Notes: generated from the letters alone by a model not told the origin. 64,000 nucleotides of DNA from Thalassia testudinum (GCA_037157565.1 JAZHRO010000036.1:20200501-20264500); one strand, 5' to 3'. Shown: positions 45,299 to 58,391, counted from the stretch's first letter. Translations and numbers: made by a program.

Positions 45299-47362
45299 TG
45301 TTAGAAAAATATTGCATCGTAGTAAATAATGTGGTGGAAAACCCTAGATCAAAGTTACTAAAAATATATTAAAATTATACCACAATTCCGGTCATATCCT
45401 AAGGGAGGACAAACCAATAGAGTCACGACTATGGAGCCATCATGTTCATAGAAACATTCATGAAATCAACTCAATGAATATGCTACTCAAAATGTAACTT
45501 TCAATTTCATGAGAAGTTGAGGGCTATTTACATAAATTTCACATCATAAATCAAGCTCTCAAAAATATGTAAATATGCATGTGTAATGGCAGAGTATGTA
45601 ATTTCTAGTTGCATGCAAATCTGAACCCAATTTCAATGAGAATTGATGTGCAGATCAGGAGCCCAATAAATATGAAAAGGAATAAGTATAATGTCACAAT
45701 TTCACCATAACGATTTAATCTAGAAAAATATTTGAATAGTGTTCTGCAATGGCAATTGATGTAATTTTTAATTAAATGCAAAATAGAGGATTTCCTCCTC
45801 TTGAGCTCACGTGAAGAGGAGGCGGTGGCAAGCTGTGGGAAGCTTGGAGAAGATCGAGCATGCGAAGAGCTTCCCGATTGTGGTCGAGGTGTCGACGGAG
45901 ATAGTCGGAGGCAGCCAGACAGTGGGTGGTTGGTCGTCGACGGTGGCTTCTTCCGCAGGTGCCCGTAGGCTGTTGTCGAAGATTCTGATGGTGTGGCAAG
46001 GTGCGTGGAGTCGAGGCGAGTGCATTGGTATCAATGGCACGTCAAACGAAGGGGTGTGAAGTCGGCTGCATGGATGTTGAACCCACCAATGATGGGTTCT
46101 TCTTCCCTGTTATCGATGAAGAAGACGAAGGAGTGCTACAGCCACGAGGATGCACGCAGAGAGGAAGATAAAGTGAGGGTTGCTACATGGGAGGCTTGCG
46201 TACAAGGGTGTGCTCGTGGGGGTTTATGGCGCACGCGGTTCTGCTGTGCTCGGTGAGTGAATGCGGCTACTGCTACAGGTGATGGAGGCTCAAAGGCGCA
46301 TCGGTCGAAGAGGAGGCGCACGGTCTTATGGGAAGGAGGCATCATGCGTTGGCGGTGGCCCCGAAGGAGTGTGCTATAAGGCGTCGGGGGCGTGTGCTGC
46401 GGGGGTGCCGCCTATGGGTGCGTGGAGGTGTTGGCACACAGAGGAGAGGGTGGAGGTGAGTAGAGGTGGCCTCTTGCGCGCGCATTGGTGGTTGCCGGTG
46501 GCTTCAGTCTGCATGGGTGGCTGTTGTGGTGGTGCTAAACTCGTGGTGGCAGGAGGAGGACGTCTCATGGGGCTATCGATGTAGAGGCTCGCAGTTGATG
46601 GTGAGTGTTGTCGTGAGGAGTCACGGTGGAGGGCACGCAATCATGGGTGAGGGCCTTGGCTGGACGTCTGTTGGATGGGTTGGACGGCTTAAGTTCTTCA
46701 CCCTCTGTTGAATGTTGAGAAGGCTCGTAGTGGAGGCATGGTCATGGTGGCTCACAGTGGTGGAATTAGGCGCACGGTGAAGGTTGAGAGGTTTGCCTGA
46801 GGGGAGGAGATGTGGAGAAGGGGCTTCTTTGCCGTGAGGGGAGATGATTGGAGAGGGAGGACCTCTCCTCGAGAGAGGAGATAGATGACCGTTGCGCCTC
46901 TTTTTGCCTATTATATAAAGAGAATGAGAGAGTGGATTAGTGAGACAAAGTGAAACAAAATGGTCATGTTATGTTGCCAAAAGAAGAAGAGATTGAGAGA
47001 AATTTGGGGGGAGAGATATTCGTAAGGGAGAGAGAGAGATAGAGCTGTCAATTCATTTTCCCTTTTATTATTTTCCTTTTCTTTGATTTTTTCCTCTTGC
47101 ACGAGACTTCCACACAAAGGATTTTGATGGAAAATGATTCTAATGGAAAGTGGAGAATTTTTCCTTCCATGTAACAAATCAAATGGCATTCCAAATTGAG
47201 TAGAATTCCACCAAAATTACCCCTTCATAATGATGTAATGCATGAAATGATGAATTTACCTCTTATATAATTTTGCTAATATAATGGATACTGTAAATTA
47301 ACTTCTTATCTCATTGATTATGTACTTAGGTTCTAATTTTGTCCACTAAAGTGGACTTATCA
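45299..47362 (-). repeat. E 3' LTR (left copy)
   Basis: It aligns with 52079-54133 along its length with scattered changes. Minus-strand start TGATAAGTCCACTTTAGTGG, end TTTTTCTAACA. TATA region CTTTATATAA (minus) at 46911-46920. The GC-rich middle (45810-46900) gives several open frames on both strands; the right copy repeats their positions but with shifts, so they are not taken as genes. Confidence 0.88.
46911..46920 (-). promoter_or_regulatory. TATA region of the E 3' LTR
   Basis: TTATATAAAG on the plus strand, CTTTATATAA on the minus; identical in the other LTR at 53683-53692. Confidence 0.55.
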
Positions 47363-49282
47363 AATACCCCCATGCCTAAGTTTTGCTAGTCTCGAGCAAA
47401 ATCTTATGAAACAGACCAAGCCGCCAGGCTAGATTTTACCGTTAGGAAGCCTTATCGTGCCACACTCTAGAAATTAGATTGAAATGCCAACTATTAGCCT
47501 AAAGGTACTCAAGTACCAGCCAAGATACAGACTTGACTAGCCTCAGGCTTGGGTCTGCCACGAAGGTTTCTAAGGCCCGCAAAAACTGCCTAGAGGTTTG
47601 TTGACAGCAGCAGTTAAAGCACCTGTGCATATGTGTAGGAAGGCTAGGTTCAGTTTGCCCGTGCATTTTTAGTAAGAGAGAGAGGGAGAAATATTATTTT
47701 GAGAGTTTTTTCTCTTTCTTTTTAAATTCCCCTAGACTCAACATTGGACTGGCCCTAAACACGATCTGTATCGGATTCCTTGTCCCCACCATCATCGTAG
47801 GCTCCCTGGCAATCGATGATTTGGGATAGCACCACTCATGGCAACCCCCAGAACCCTGGCTTTCAACATTTTGAGATAGTGCCGCCCATGGCATTCTGTA
47901 GCTGAATTTAGACCCTGGCAATCGACATTTCAGAATAATGCCACCCACGGCATCTGAACCAACACAAGATGCTTCCGTGCCCCCTATAGGATATTTAGAT
48001 ATACTAGTAGACAAGTATCAAGGTGACGAAATGTTAAAATGCATCTTTGAGGGGATTATTTTACATTTCTCTTCTCCATGTCAGGAACTCATCCAATCAA
48101 CTTGTGTCTTCAAGTCGCTCCTAAGTCAACTTTTTAGGAAAACATTTTCAGAACAGATACTTTTTGGTAGTATTCTTCTTTATGCACACTGACCAGACGA
48201 GTGTGTGATTTTTGTGTGCCTAGGTAACCAAGTCCCTCAAACCAAAGGGCAGGCAATGGGGCCAAATACTCCCTAGGCCTTAGACTTAATACATCGGCCT
48301 CACAACTCCCTCAACCTCTTGAGGAATAGTCCAGATCTTAACAAATACGTTAGTGTTTAAGCCCTAGAATAGACCCAGGAGGCCTAAAGTCAGTATTCCT
48401 CACTTATCTCTTTTTTTCTAGCACTTCAGGACTTTATTTATTCATTCATTTTGGCCTAAAACTTAGGTAACTCTTCCATAATCAACTACTGGGATCAGCA
48501 CAATTTTGAACGTTTTCTTTTTGTGTCTCTCCTCAATATATTTGAAATTCAACTCAAAAGATTTCATCTCCTTTTTCTCTCTATTTCCTTTTTTTTGTTT
48601 TTTTTTCTTTTACAAGATGGATGCCCTAATTGCATGTAGAATATGTAGAAATGATATGAATAACCTCAGGTTATACCTCCCCATGCCTAAATCTGACAAT
48701 GTCCTCATTGAAAAGCAAAGGCAAGGAAAGATATTACCTGAGGTGGAGTTGGGGTACCTCGCAAATCGGGCTCTAGAAGGGAAACAGAAGGAGACCCAAA
48801 GAAGATACGTAACAAACTTGGCTTGGAGAGTAAGTAACCCAAGATGTTGGCAAGTTGGTGATGGATATTGAGGCCAAATACTTGCCAGAAGCATGTGAAA
48901 AGGGGGTACTCCTAAGCTATTTGTGGAGGTTTTACATAATACACATGAGTAGTAACCTCCGGGAGTGTGAGATGAGGAGGCAAAGCCTCCTCAAGCAAAT
49001 ATGTGTGGGGTAAAAAGAGTGTGATGAAACATACCCTAAGACTAATGGGCTAACATGGAAAAGCATCTATCCAAATTCGCCACTCTACCACAGGTTGCAT
49101 TGGTCTGGATATTCCCCTATTAATCAAAAGTGTGAGCAGAGATTTCATGAAGCTGCTTTTGCAGAAGTGTAAGTCTCTCAGGTGTGGTGTAGGGACAAGG
49201 GTTAAAGAGGGTGTGAGCAATTCGACATTCATACTCGATATCCATTCCAGTTCTTGAATGTTATCATAAGCAACCTTAGTTA
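47363..49282 (-). other. E internal 3' region and polypurine tract
   Basis: Minus-strand GGCATGGGGGTATT ends at the LTR. Further in lie the CAATCGA/TGCCATGG units shared with B 41583 onward, and at 48676-48710 the CAATGAGGACATTG...GCATGGGGAGG motif shared with B and A. No gene is seen in these 1.9 kb. Confidence 0.65.
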
Positions 49283-50738
49283 CTAATTGCCTTTAATGCT
49301 GCATATCATTAGTGTGCATGTCCTAGAATGGGCCCAAATGTTTGTTGTCCAATTTGAACTACTCAAGGGTGTCACATATTTCACTATTATGTAGAAGTGC
49401 TTTGGAAGCAATAGGATTGTGAGTGTCCTCAATAATGACATCCCCAGGTTCTTATTCAATGTTAAGATCTTGCTCATGGGGTGTATAGATTCTTTCCTCA
49501 AGAGTAGTAATTTTGCTTCCATTTCTTTCGATTGTTTGAGAGGATGATCTTGATAGTCAACTGTATGTAGGAATCCGGATTTGGCTAATTCAGTCAGATC
49601 ATCAGGGGGTAAGTCCTCGAGCAAACCATATTCTCCCCTAGATTCACTCCATACTCTACGTCTGATCCTTTGAAAGTCATCATCATCGTCATCAATGTTT
49701 CTTCCCATAGACTCAAAAAAATCTTTCACACTAGGATCAAGAGCTTCCTCAAAAATCAACTCATCATGTCCCTTTGACCAATATTGATCCAGTTCTTCCA
49801 ATTCAATCTCAATTTTCTCACGGTCACTGGTGTTTGGGACTTATGAATCCTCAGAATAGTCAATGATAGGTGTTGGTCCACATTCTTTTAATGTGTTTTC
49901 ATTTGGAATCCAATACTCCTGGAATTTGTTAACTTCAAACTCACAATCCTTAGGGAGCTCTAATTGAGGTGCAAGGTTCTCAAAAATGTATGGTATATGC
50001 TCAGGATTCCTAGAATAGGGTACAGATTCCACCTCAATATTCAGACTGGAGCTGGGTTGACTATTTGACTGTGGCCCGTTTCATCAAATGTAATGAAGAT
50101 ACTATCATTCGGGTCGAGTTCACCTAATGGGACCAATTTCTCCTTCCAATTAAGATCAGGTCGATAGTCACCAAGATTGCCTTTTGGTGGGCATATCTCA
50201 TCAGGAATGTCTAAGTGCTAGCTACTCCTCAAAATAGGATCCCTGTTGGCATTGTTTTCCTTGAAATTATCTTGGTAATCAGGGATATAAGGGTAGGGAT
50301 CAGAATTGACTGTAGGAGGATCACTAAGCTGGCTAATCTCTTCAGTTAATCTTTGACTATTCCTCAAAATTTCTCCCGTAGAATCCATCATTTCTTCCTG
50401 TTGTTTTTGCATTTTCATCATAAAAGAGGAGAGGCTACCATCAGAGTGGAGAGGATAGTCATGCTCAGGGTGATAATCCCTAGGAGTTTCTATCCAACTG
50501 GGAGTGTAAGAATCGTCATGGGCGGGTGGGTTGGCATAGTCATGGATGGGTTAGGGATGGTGTATCCCTCTCCTAGGTTTTGCTCATGATCACAGGATTG
50601 GGGAATAATCAGACCAATGTTCCTATAGTAGGAGTAGAAAGGGTCCCAATGCTCATCAGATGATGGATAGCTACAGGTCATGGGATTGGGACTGGGTCTT
50701 CTAGGGTAAGAAGAAGTGAAGTAGTTATTGTAATCCAT
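49283..50738 (-). pseudogene. E acidic ORF, function unknown
   Basis: Read on the minus strand from an ATG at 50738. A Tyr/Pro-rich N-terminus (MDYNNYFTSSYPRRPSPN, then EHWDPFYSYYRN) is followed by a shifted frame with a coiled-coil start (MMKMQKQQEEMM, LTEEISQL). Another frame (50032-49283, one TAA near 49841) carries an acidic region with an Asp run (NIDDDDDDFQ) and DLPPDDLTELAKSGFLH. The last motif resembles LDLPPDLLEFGFLHEL in A, and the coiled coil resembles MMKILQEMQRKTTEI in the A gag C-terminus. It looks like a reduced gag-like protein of a non-autonomous family; this is inference. Confidence 0.55.
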
Positions 50739-52026
50739 TTGAAAACACAACTTGAAAAACACACTCCAATCAAACACAAGGCAATGGGACTCTCGTTTCT
50801 TTCTTAGAGCAGATTTAAGCCAACCTCCAATCGACCCCTTAAGGTTGTCAAATGGAGTCAAGTTTGCACCTGTCCATTCCCACTTTAGTGGTATAAGAGG
50901 GAGCTATGACCTGAGATCCCTAACAACCTCTTGGAGAAGACAGAGGTCATTTATGTTCTCTCTTGGTGGAAAAAGAAGTTTCACAATCAATTACGTGCCC
51001 TAAGTCGACCTCCGCGTGCCCTAGGACCTATTATTTGCTTTAATGATACACTCAAGTGATCAAGTGAGTAGTTACTCCAAGGTCGAACAAAGGGATGCAA
51101 GTAGGGCGAACCATTCCTTTTAGGCGATGCGTACACAGTGCCTCTGAACTACCCTTTTGTTCCTTTAAGGGGTGTCCCCCTCCGTGATGTATCAAAACAC
51201 TCGGTCAAAAGATAGTATTGCCACCACAAAGCAAGATATGAGGATTTGCACCGATAAAGAGATCGGTGCCTATAGCCTTAAGGGATCGAGCCTTAGTGTG
51301 GTGCCTAATGTTAGTGCTCAGTGCCAGAAGTGCGCGTCACACTGCAAATCATTTTTTATTTTGAAAACGTAGACAAGTCCCTTTGAATCAGATCAAGTGT
51401 GATTGGGTTTTAAGGTCAACTCTCATTATCAATCCCAATTGCAGTTAGGCGACCACTGGATTATGTAAATTCAATCAATTTAGTGGTCTTGAATTTTAAT
51501 TCGGACGCAAATGCATGAATAGGAGCCTGATGAAAACTTAAAAACGTGTACCTGTCTCCAGCAATCTTCGTGGAAATATGCTCGCAATGCAACAATGAGA
51601 TCTAATGTACTGCTCAATCACCCCTAAATGCGAGCAACTAAGGGCATGCAACTCCTAAATAGGCAGCTTGATATTTTATTTTATTTGTTTTAGGTGCAAG
51701 CAAGAAGAAATATACTTCCCACATTTAGAAAAAATATAGCCCCTAGCCTCTAAAGAATGTGGGGACAGACCCCCGAAAGTAAGCCCCAATTACTACAAGG
51801 GCGAGAAGATAGAAATGAAATTGCGACGAAGAAGAATCCCCTATGAGAGCGGGATCTAGGTCTCCTATGTCTTCTCCATGTGTGGACGTCGCTCAAGGTC
51901 GATGTCGTCACTCTGTAGTGCCTTCACCTCGTCTGATTCCTCGCACAAAAATATAAAGAATGATCAAATAATTGCGTAACTAAGAATACTAAAAAATAAT
52001 CAGGTGAATCTATTGCGTCTGTTGCC
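50739..52026 (-). other. E leader
   Basis: About 1.3 kb between primer site and ORF. No gene is recognised, and I do not find the C/A leader stem-loop here. Confidence 0.55.
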
Positions 52027-52044
52027 TCCCCAGCACTGACGCCA
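52027..52044 (-). promoter_or_regulatory. Primer binding site of E (tRNA-Asp type, degraded)
   Basis: Minus-strand TGGCGTCAGTGCTGGGGA resembles the Athila tRNA-Asp site with four changes. It stands about 34 bp from the LTR, a longer spacer than in A or C. Confidence 0.65.
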
Positions 52045-52078
52045 TTTGGTTGGTAGGATTTTCGCTTTTCAAATACGC

Positions 52079-54133
52079 TGTCAGAAAAATATTCCATCGT
52101 AGTAAATAACGTGGTGGAAAACCCTCGATCAAAGTTACTAAAAATATACTAAAATTATACCACTATTCTGATCGTATCCACAGGGAAGATAGACCAATAG
52201 ATTCAAGACTATGGAGCCATCATGTTCACAAAAACATTCATGAAATCAATTCAATGAATATGCAACTCAGAATGTAACTTTCAATTTCATGAGAAGTTGA
52301 GGGCTATTTATGTAAATTTCACATCATAAATCAAGCTCTCAAAAATATGTAAATATGCATATGTAATGGCAGAGTATGTAATTTCTAGTTGCATGCAAAT
52401 CTGAACCCAATTTCAATGAGAATTGATGTGCATATCAGCAGCCCAATAAATATGAAAAGGAATAAGCATAATGTCACAATTTCACCATAATGATTTAATC
52501 TAGAAAAATACTTGAATAGTGTTCTACAATGGCAATTGATGTAATTTTTAATTAAATGCAAAATAGAGAATTTCATCGTGTTGAGATGTGGAGGCGATGG
52601 CAGGCAGTGGGAACCTCGGAGAAGATCGAGCATGTGGAGAGCTTCGCGATCGTGGTTGAGGCATCGAAGGAGATGGCCAGAGGTAGCCGGACAGTGGGTG
52701 GTTGGTCGTTGGTGGTGGCTTCTTCTGCGGGTGACCGTAGGCTATTGTCGGAGATTCTGATGGTGTGGCAAGGTGCGTGGAGTCGAGGTGAGTGCATTGG
52801 TATCGATGGCACATCAAACGGAGGGGTGTGGAGTCAGCTGTGTGGATGTTGAACCCGCCAGTGATGGGTTCTTCTTCCATGTTAGTGATGAAGAAGACGA
52901 AGGAGTGCTGTAGCCGCGAGGATGCACATGGAGAGAAAGATAAGGAGAGGGTTGCTACACGGGAGGCTTGTGCACACGGGTGCACGCATGGGGGTTTATG
53001 GTGCATGCAGTTCTGCCATGCTCGATGAGTGCATGCGACTACTGTTGCAAGTGATGGAGGCTCGAAGGCACAAGTGGTCGGAGAGAAGGTGCACGGTCTT
53101 TTAGGAAGGAGGCATGCATGCGTCGGCGGTGGCTTCGGAGGCGAGTGCTGTAGGGTACCGGGGGCGTGTGCTGTAGGAGTGGCGCTTGTGGGCGCATGGA
53201 GGTGTTGGCACGAGGAGAGGGCGGAGGTGAGCAGAGGTGGCCTCTTGCGTGCACGTTGGTGGCTGGCGGTGGCTTCAATCGGCACGAGTTGCTGTTGTGG
53301 TGATGCTGAACTTGCGGTGGCAAGAGGAAGACGTCGCACGGGGCTGTCGGTGTAGAGGCTCATAGTTGATGGTGAGTGCTGTTGTGAGCAGTCACGGTGG
53401 AGGGCATGCAGTCGTGGGCGAGGGCCTCGGCTGGACATCTATTGGAGTGGTTGGACGGCTTAAGTCCTTCACCCTTTGTCAGATGTTGAGAAGGCTCGCG
53501 GTGGAGGCGTGGTCGTGGTGGCTTGCAGTGGTGGAATTAGGCACACGATGAAGGTGGAGAGGTTTGCCTGAGGGGAGGAGATGTGGGGAATGGGCTTCTT
53601 CGCCGTGGAGGGGAGATGATTGGAGAGGGAGGACCTCTCCTCAAGAGAGGAGATAGATGATCGCAGCGCCTCTTTTTGCCTATTATATAAAGAGAATGAG
53701 AGTGGATTAGTGAGACAAAGATAAACAAAATCATCATTTTATGTTGCCAAAAAATGAAGAGATTGAGATAAATTTGGGGGGGGAGAGATATTTGTGAGGG
53801 AGAGAGAGAGATACAGCTGTCAATTTATTTCCCCTTTTATTATTTTCCTTTTCTTTGATTTTTTCCTCTTGCACAAGACTTCCACACAAAGGATTTTCAT
53901 GGAAAATAATTCTAATGGAAAGTGGAGAATTTTTCCTTCCATGTAACAAATCAAATGGCATTCAAATTGAGTAGAATTCCACCAAAATTACCCTTTCATA
54001 ATGATGTAATGCATGAAATGACGAATTTACCTCTTATATAATTTTGCTAATATAGTGGATACTCTAAATTAATTTCTTATCTCATTGATCATATACATAG
54101 GTTCTAATTTTGTCCACTGAAGTGGACTTATCA
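52079..54133 (-). repeat. E 5' LTR (right copy)
   Basis: Minus-strand start TGATAAGTCCACTTCAGTGG at 54133, end TTTTTCTGACA at 52079; 2055 bp. TATA region at 53683-53692. It is followed on the plus strand by B LTR sequence. Confidence 0.87.
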
Positions 54134-55942
54134 GTGTCCCACAGGTTTCCAACTACAGCGGCCTTCCAAGCTTCCCAAGCTCTAAACTCTCCCTGAGGCC
54201 TATAAAAGAAACCCCAAGGCCTGCTTGTTCTCCTCAGCAAGGTTTAAGGGTAGAACAATGTCTTCCCTCTCTTCCACGGCTGGCTCTGACCTTAGCTCTA
54301 GCGAGATCCTCCCCCGTTGTCCTACGGCCTCCCAACAGCCAAATTGGGAGTGCTACGTTCCTCCCCTCCTTCGTTCGCTCCTCAACGACCAACTCAGGGG
54401 CTCCTAGATCCCCCTCTTCCTCACCGTCTCTCCCTTCGGAGGTTCATCTTCCCCACGTCTGGCCATCACACTGGCGTAGGAATCTCTCACCCTTTCGTCC
54501 CTAAACTAGGTTCTTTAGCTTCTACTTTCCTACCTCTTTTCCCCTATCTCTATCTCTCAAAACAATCGCCAACCACATGTCTCCGCCTCCATCTTCTTCC
54601 ACTGCGGCGACGCTTCGACGATGCCAACATTCCGCTATGCCGCACGAATCCCACCGTTGTCACCCCCACCAGCATCGTTGCACTCCCACCAACTACAGCC
54701 CTAACCTCTCACACTTGATTAGCCGATCTACCATTCCCCTGAACACACCTACTTCCTTCGATCATCCTCACCTCCATTCTGCTGCCACACTCACTCTCAC
54801 ACCACGAAACCACCTCCACCATCTTCACCATCATCAGGCAATCATTTTGAGCTTTCTGATTGGGGCATTTAGCCCGTACTTTGCTATTTTAGGTTTTCAC
54901 CTCCAACTGCCATTAACGTGCAAGCTTCAAGCTTGCTTGAAGCTCTCTCAGCAGCTACAGTTCTAGGTGTCCACATCAGGCAATGCGGAATCGACCCAGC
55001 TTCGCTCTTTACTAGACAATTGGGGCATTGACCTTCTCCATCGCACGAATCGGCCGAAGATAGCTGCTACTGTGAGCAAAGAAGATGGTATGGGACCTTA
55101 GTTCCACATCGTAAACTTATGAGCTCCTACAGTGGTATAAGTCAATTTTGTGACACCAACCCCTCGCCTAGTACATGTGGGGTTGGGTCCCTCCTTACAC
55201 AAGCCTCACACCTCGGTTGCTATACACCCTCGGTAGCCCTGGTCCCGGGTACGTGAATACCTAATTACCCGTATACTCGCCTGATTTGCGAGAGAGGAGG
55301 AGGAATAGGAGAGAGAGAGTGGGGGCAGGGGGTTTTGCTCTCTTGAGAATCGACTGACACTTAGCCGCTAAAGGGATTGTCTCCCTTTATGCGTAAAGAA
55401 TAGAAGCCAAAGAGAGAAAAGAAAGAAGTAGAAGCAGAGAAAGAAGGCATTCAGGAATAAAAGGGAAAGTACTATAGCAAACACATGTTTAAGTCGTCTG
55501 ATGGCTTAAGGCGACGTCTGTCTTGGGTAAAGCTGTTGATACTGTTGATATATTTCAGTACCTAAGTTTGAATGGTTGATGGCACTGTTGCATTATTTGA
55601 ACTCAATGCATCTACACTTAAATTGAATAATTGGTGATCTAAATCACCATTGTTTTTGCTTTGAGATTCTTTTTGCCATGCATAACTCTTCTTAAATTCA
55701 TGCTTTACATTGATTATCATTTCTGAGTAATTATTATTCATTTCTTGGTATTATTTGGCTGAATCTTGTGCTCATTTATATTATTTATTGAGATTAGCGA
55801 TTGAATTCTTTTTTTCTCCCAGCGAACGACCCTAGACTTCAACTTTGTGTTGTAAATTTTATCAATTGTTCGAGCTATTTTTGAGGATTTATTACTACAA
55901 TGAACGCATCTTTCATAAAACCTCGATCTAGCCCTATCAACA
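54134..55942 (+). repeat. B LTR copy B3, distal 3' part
   Basis: It begins GTGTCCCACAGGTTTCC, the equivalent of about 21118 in B1, and runs to the LTR end CTATCAACA. TATA box at 54201. It overlaps B2 by about 570 bp of the same LTR region, so B2 and B3 cannot be the two halves of one simply interrupted LTR. A LTR sequence follows at 55943. Confidence 0.82.
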
Positions 55943-56030
55943 ATAGCCCAAAAACTCGTTTGCAGAGTTAAAACCCTAAGAGCTAGGTTAGTTCTGAGGT
56001 GTAAGAATGATGATAAACTGACATTTATCA
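55943..56030 (-). repeat. 3' LTR of A, first 88 bases
   Basis: Minus-strand TGATAAATGTCAGTTTATCA at 56030, then a stretch matching 63330-63412 of the other A LTR. It continues, after removing B, at 20240. A minus-strand polypurine tract (GATGGGGGTG, 56031-56040) precedes it. Confidence 0.82.
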
Positions 56031-56040
56031 CACCCCCATC

Positions 56041-57418
56041 ATTATCTTTTACTAGTCTCTTAGCAAAACTATTTTCATAAAATGAATTTTCCGAGAAAGA
56101 CTATTTTTTTTACTTTTGAGGAGAGAAAGACTACCTAACCTTAGTTGATTGAAAAACTTGAAGGGCACAGGATTTATTAAAGATAAAACCTCAGGATTAG
56201 TCTTTGGATCCAAGAGTTAGAAGAATCAAGATCAATATATCTTATAAAAATTCACAAATCAACTCATTGTTAATTCAGATGACCCAAAATTTTTGTAGTT
56301 AGGATTTCCCTAGCTCTTGAATTTGATTTGCAACTTGCTTCAACTTTTAAAACCTTGTGTCTGTGCATGTGAATGCCAACTTTTATGAGGTCATGTTTTT
56401 GGTTTAAAACTTTTTTATTTTTTTGAAACTTCCGCATGCATATTCTTACCTTAATCCTACAACAGATGTGTCGAGATCATCATTCCCATCACCAATCCTC
56501 AAGGGGGCTCTGGCGTCGGCACTTCGGGATAGTATTGTCCAAGACACCACCCAGGAGCTCACAACCCCAAAACACAATGCATTGTAAAGAAGCGCTTCTA
56601 GCGAACTCAAGCTCTTGCTCCGACGCTAAGGGGAGAGCACCATCCAAGACACTTGAGCTGCAAAATTTCACCTTAATGCTCCATCTAATGATATGGAATA
56701 TAGATATAGAGCAGTGCTAACGTGGTAACATGTTGTCATCGTGTCCTCAAAGGAGGCATTTTCCTCCTTCTTGGTGGTGGGAACTCAAACCAGTGATCTA
56801 CTTTGGATTTTACCAGGGCCAAGCAGGGGTTTTCTTTTAATTTCTACATGTTTTTTAAGGTATTGGCTTGTGTGTGAATTTTGACACAAGAATTTTGCCA
56901 GAATTGCAAGTTTTTGAATCAGAAGCTACGCCAGATAATTTCCAGGTAACAAAGGAAGATCATGTCACATTAACTATCATGAATTCAGGTGGAATTTAAA
57001 GAAGGATACTTGATTTAGTCCAAAAGTTAGACTCAAAGATTCTAACAATCTGATCTTAATCTTAATCCCTAGTTTGTTAAAGATTAAATCCCTTGTACCT
57101 TAAAATGAACGTTTCAACGTTAGTTCCATTTTTCAAAATTTTTCTCAAAAAGTTTTACGATTTTTCTGTAATGAGATGCATGAAAAAGAAAGAAAATGCA
57201 TATTTTTAGGTTTTGAAAATCCTAAATTGATCGTCAAAATTAAAAACCACCCCCCATGATTATGATATGCAATGTCCTCTTTCATTAGGAGGGAAAAGAG
57301 ATCACCTTGGTGAAAAGTAGTCAAGTTTAGGATGGTTAAAACCTAGAAAAAGAAAGAGAACAGGAAAGCAGGAAAAATGATGGGTTACCTCCCATCCAAT
57401 GCTATCTTTTACGCTTAT
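56041..57418 (-). other. A internal 3' region
   Basis: About 1.4 kb without a gene. It has a GAGGACATTGC...CATGGGGGG motif (minus strand, about 57249-57290), as in B and E, and a GGATGGGAGGTAACCC block near 57383-57400. The frame at 56436-56720 has no recognisable domain. Confidence 0.55.
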
Positions 57419-57823
57419 TCAGCCAGGCATGAAATGATGCACAGAAAATGGCCAATCATGTAACAAATTGGATACTTGAATGTCCTCACGAAATGTGTCT
57501 TCCTCAAGATCCCTGAAAAGATAATTAGTAAAGAAATCAGGATCAAAATGAAATGGAAAAATGGAAGAATGACCTGAGTCAGGCCATGTTTTGAGTTCAT
57601 GTAAGAAGCCAAACTCGAGTAGGTCAGGTGGTAGGTCCAATGGAAAGGGAGGGGGAGAGAAGTCAATAAGAGGCAAGGTGGTTGAAGTTAGTGTGGATGT
57701 TTTTGGTGAAAAATCAGGAAGATTGAAAGAGTAAGAGTCAAACCCTAGTTGAATTGAAAAGTCTTGGACCACATAATCATCCTTAGAATAGGAATCAATA
57801 AAATCTGGATCAGTGGTGGTCAA
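57419..57823 (-). pseudogene. A acidic ORF with LPPDLLEFGFLH motif
   Basis: 134 residues open on the minus strand, following the protease remnant in the same direction. It is rich in Asp, Phe, Pro and Ser, with LDLPPDLLEFGFLHEL in the middle and FHFDPDFF after it. E has a similar motif in the same relative place. No catalytic motif is seen. It could be a C-terminal extension of the gag-pro polyprotein; its role is unknown. Confidence 0.5.
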
Positions 57824-57959
57824 AGCTTAGTAGGATTTGATCAACATAGACTTCTCGAATATTGTTTCCATTTTATTATCAGTGTCCTCAAAAATTTTGA
57901 GATTAATGGACCTCTTGGAAGATTGAAATAAATCTAATGAGAAGTCTGGTTATTGCAAC

Positions 57960-58380
57960 TTATATTCATTTTCCTAGAATGAGAATTGATATTAGCTGTT
58001 GTAGTAATCAGAAATGGTCTTCCAAAGATTGCATTAATGAGAGCCTCAGGTACCTCTATGTCAAGGACCAGAAATTTCATTGGAAATAAACAATTCTGGA
58101 CCTTGATAATACTATCCTCAACAATTCCCCACGGTTGAATGGTCGATCGGTCTGTCAGTTAACTTGAACCTTAATAGGTTTTAAATCACTGAATCGAAAT
58201 TCCTCAAATAAGACAGGGGGGGTGAGATTAATAGAGGTACCTTAGTTGAGAGGGGTGTGAAGAAAAGTGGTGTCATTTATGACAACCGAGATGAGTGATG
58301 CACCCATGTCCTTTTTTGTGAGAGGCAGCTTGCTCTGAACAACTAAGCTTGTTGTCTTTGAAAGGACGACCCTTCCTAGA
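57960..58380 (-). pseudogene. pro: A protease remnant
   Basis: Minus-strand reading gives VVQSKLPLTKKDMGASLISV, then TSINLTPPVLFEEFRFSDLK, TDRST, and VLDIEVPEALINAIFGRPFL, the same order as in C (14700-15080). At the active site, LLDLG of C is replaced by an Asn codon and a stop before GTSIN, so the catalytic Asp is lost. Frameshifts separate the blocks. Confidence 0.78.
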
Positions 58381-58391
58381 TTTTGGGTCTA

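Larger units (their letters stand above)
45299..54133 (-). mobile_element. E: non-autonomous Athila-like element
   Basis: Two closely similar LTRs in direct orientation (45299-47362 and 52079-54133) flank a 4.7-kb internal region read on the minus strand. A primer site lies next to the right LTR, a polypurine tract next to the left. The internal region has a broken acidic ORF but no gag core, protease, RT or integrase. Flanks (ATTGC and GTGTC) do not match, and neighbours D1 and B3 do not rejoin, so a rearrangement has removed sequence on at least one side. Confidence 0.82.
20241..55942 (+). mobile_element. B: non-autonomous Athila-like element holding several insertions
   Basis: 5' LTR 20241-22890, tRNA-Asp-type primer site, a broken acidic ORF, a 3' untranslated region, a polypurine tract (42142-42152) and 3' LTR sequence (from 42155; its distal end at 55942). 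It is inserted in the 3' LTR of A: A sequence stops at 20240 and continues at 55943-56030. Flanks are GCAGC and ATAGC (three of five match). The internal region, insertions removed, is about 4.8 kb and has no RT or integrase. Insertions are D3, S2, F, a LINE tail and the D1/E block. Confidence 0.72.

Noticed and set aside
45807..46711. Several open frames in the E LTR, also present at 52548-53438
   Set aside because: Both LTR copies carry them in GC-rich DNA, frames differ between copies, and no domain is recognisable. The 296-codon frame at 52548-53438 crosses the LTR promoter region.
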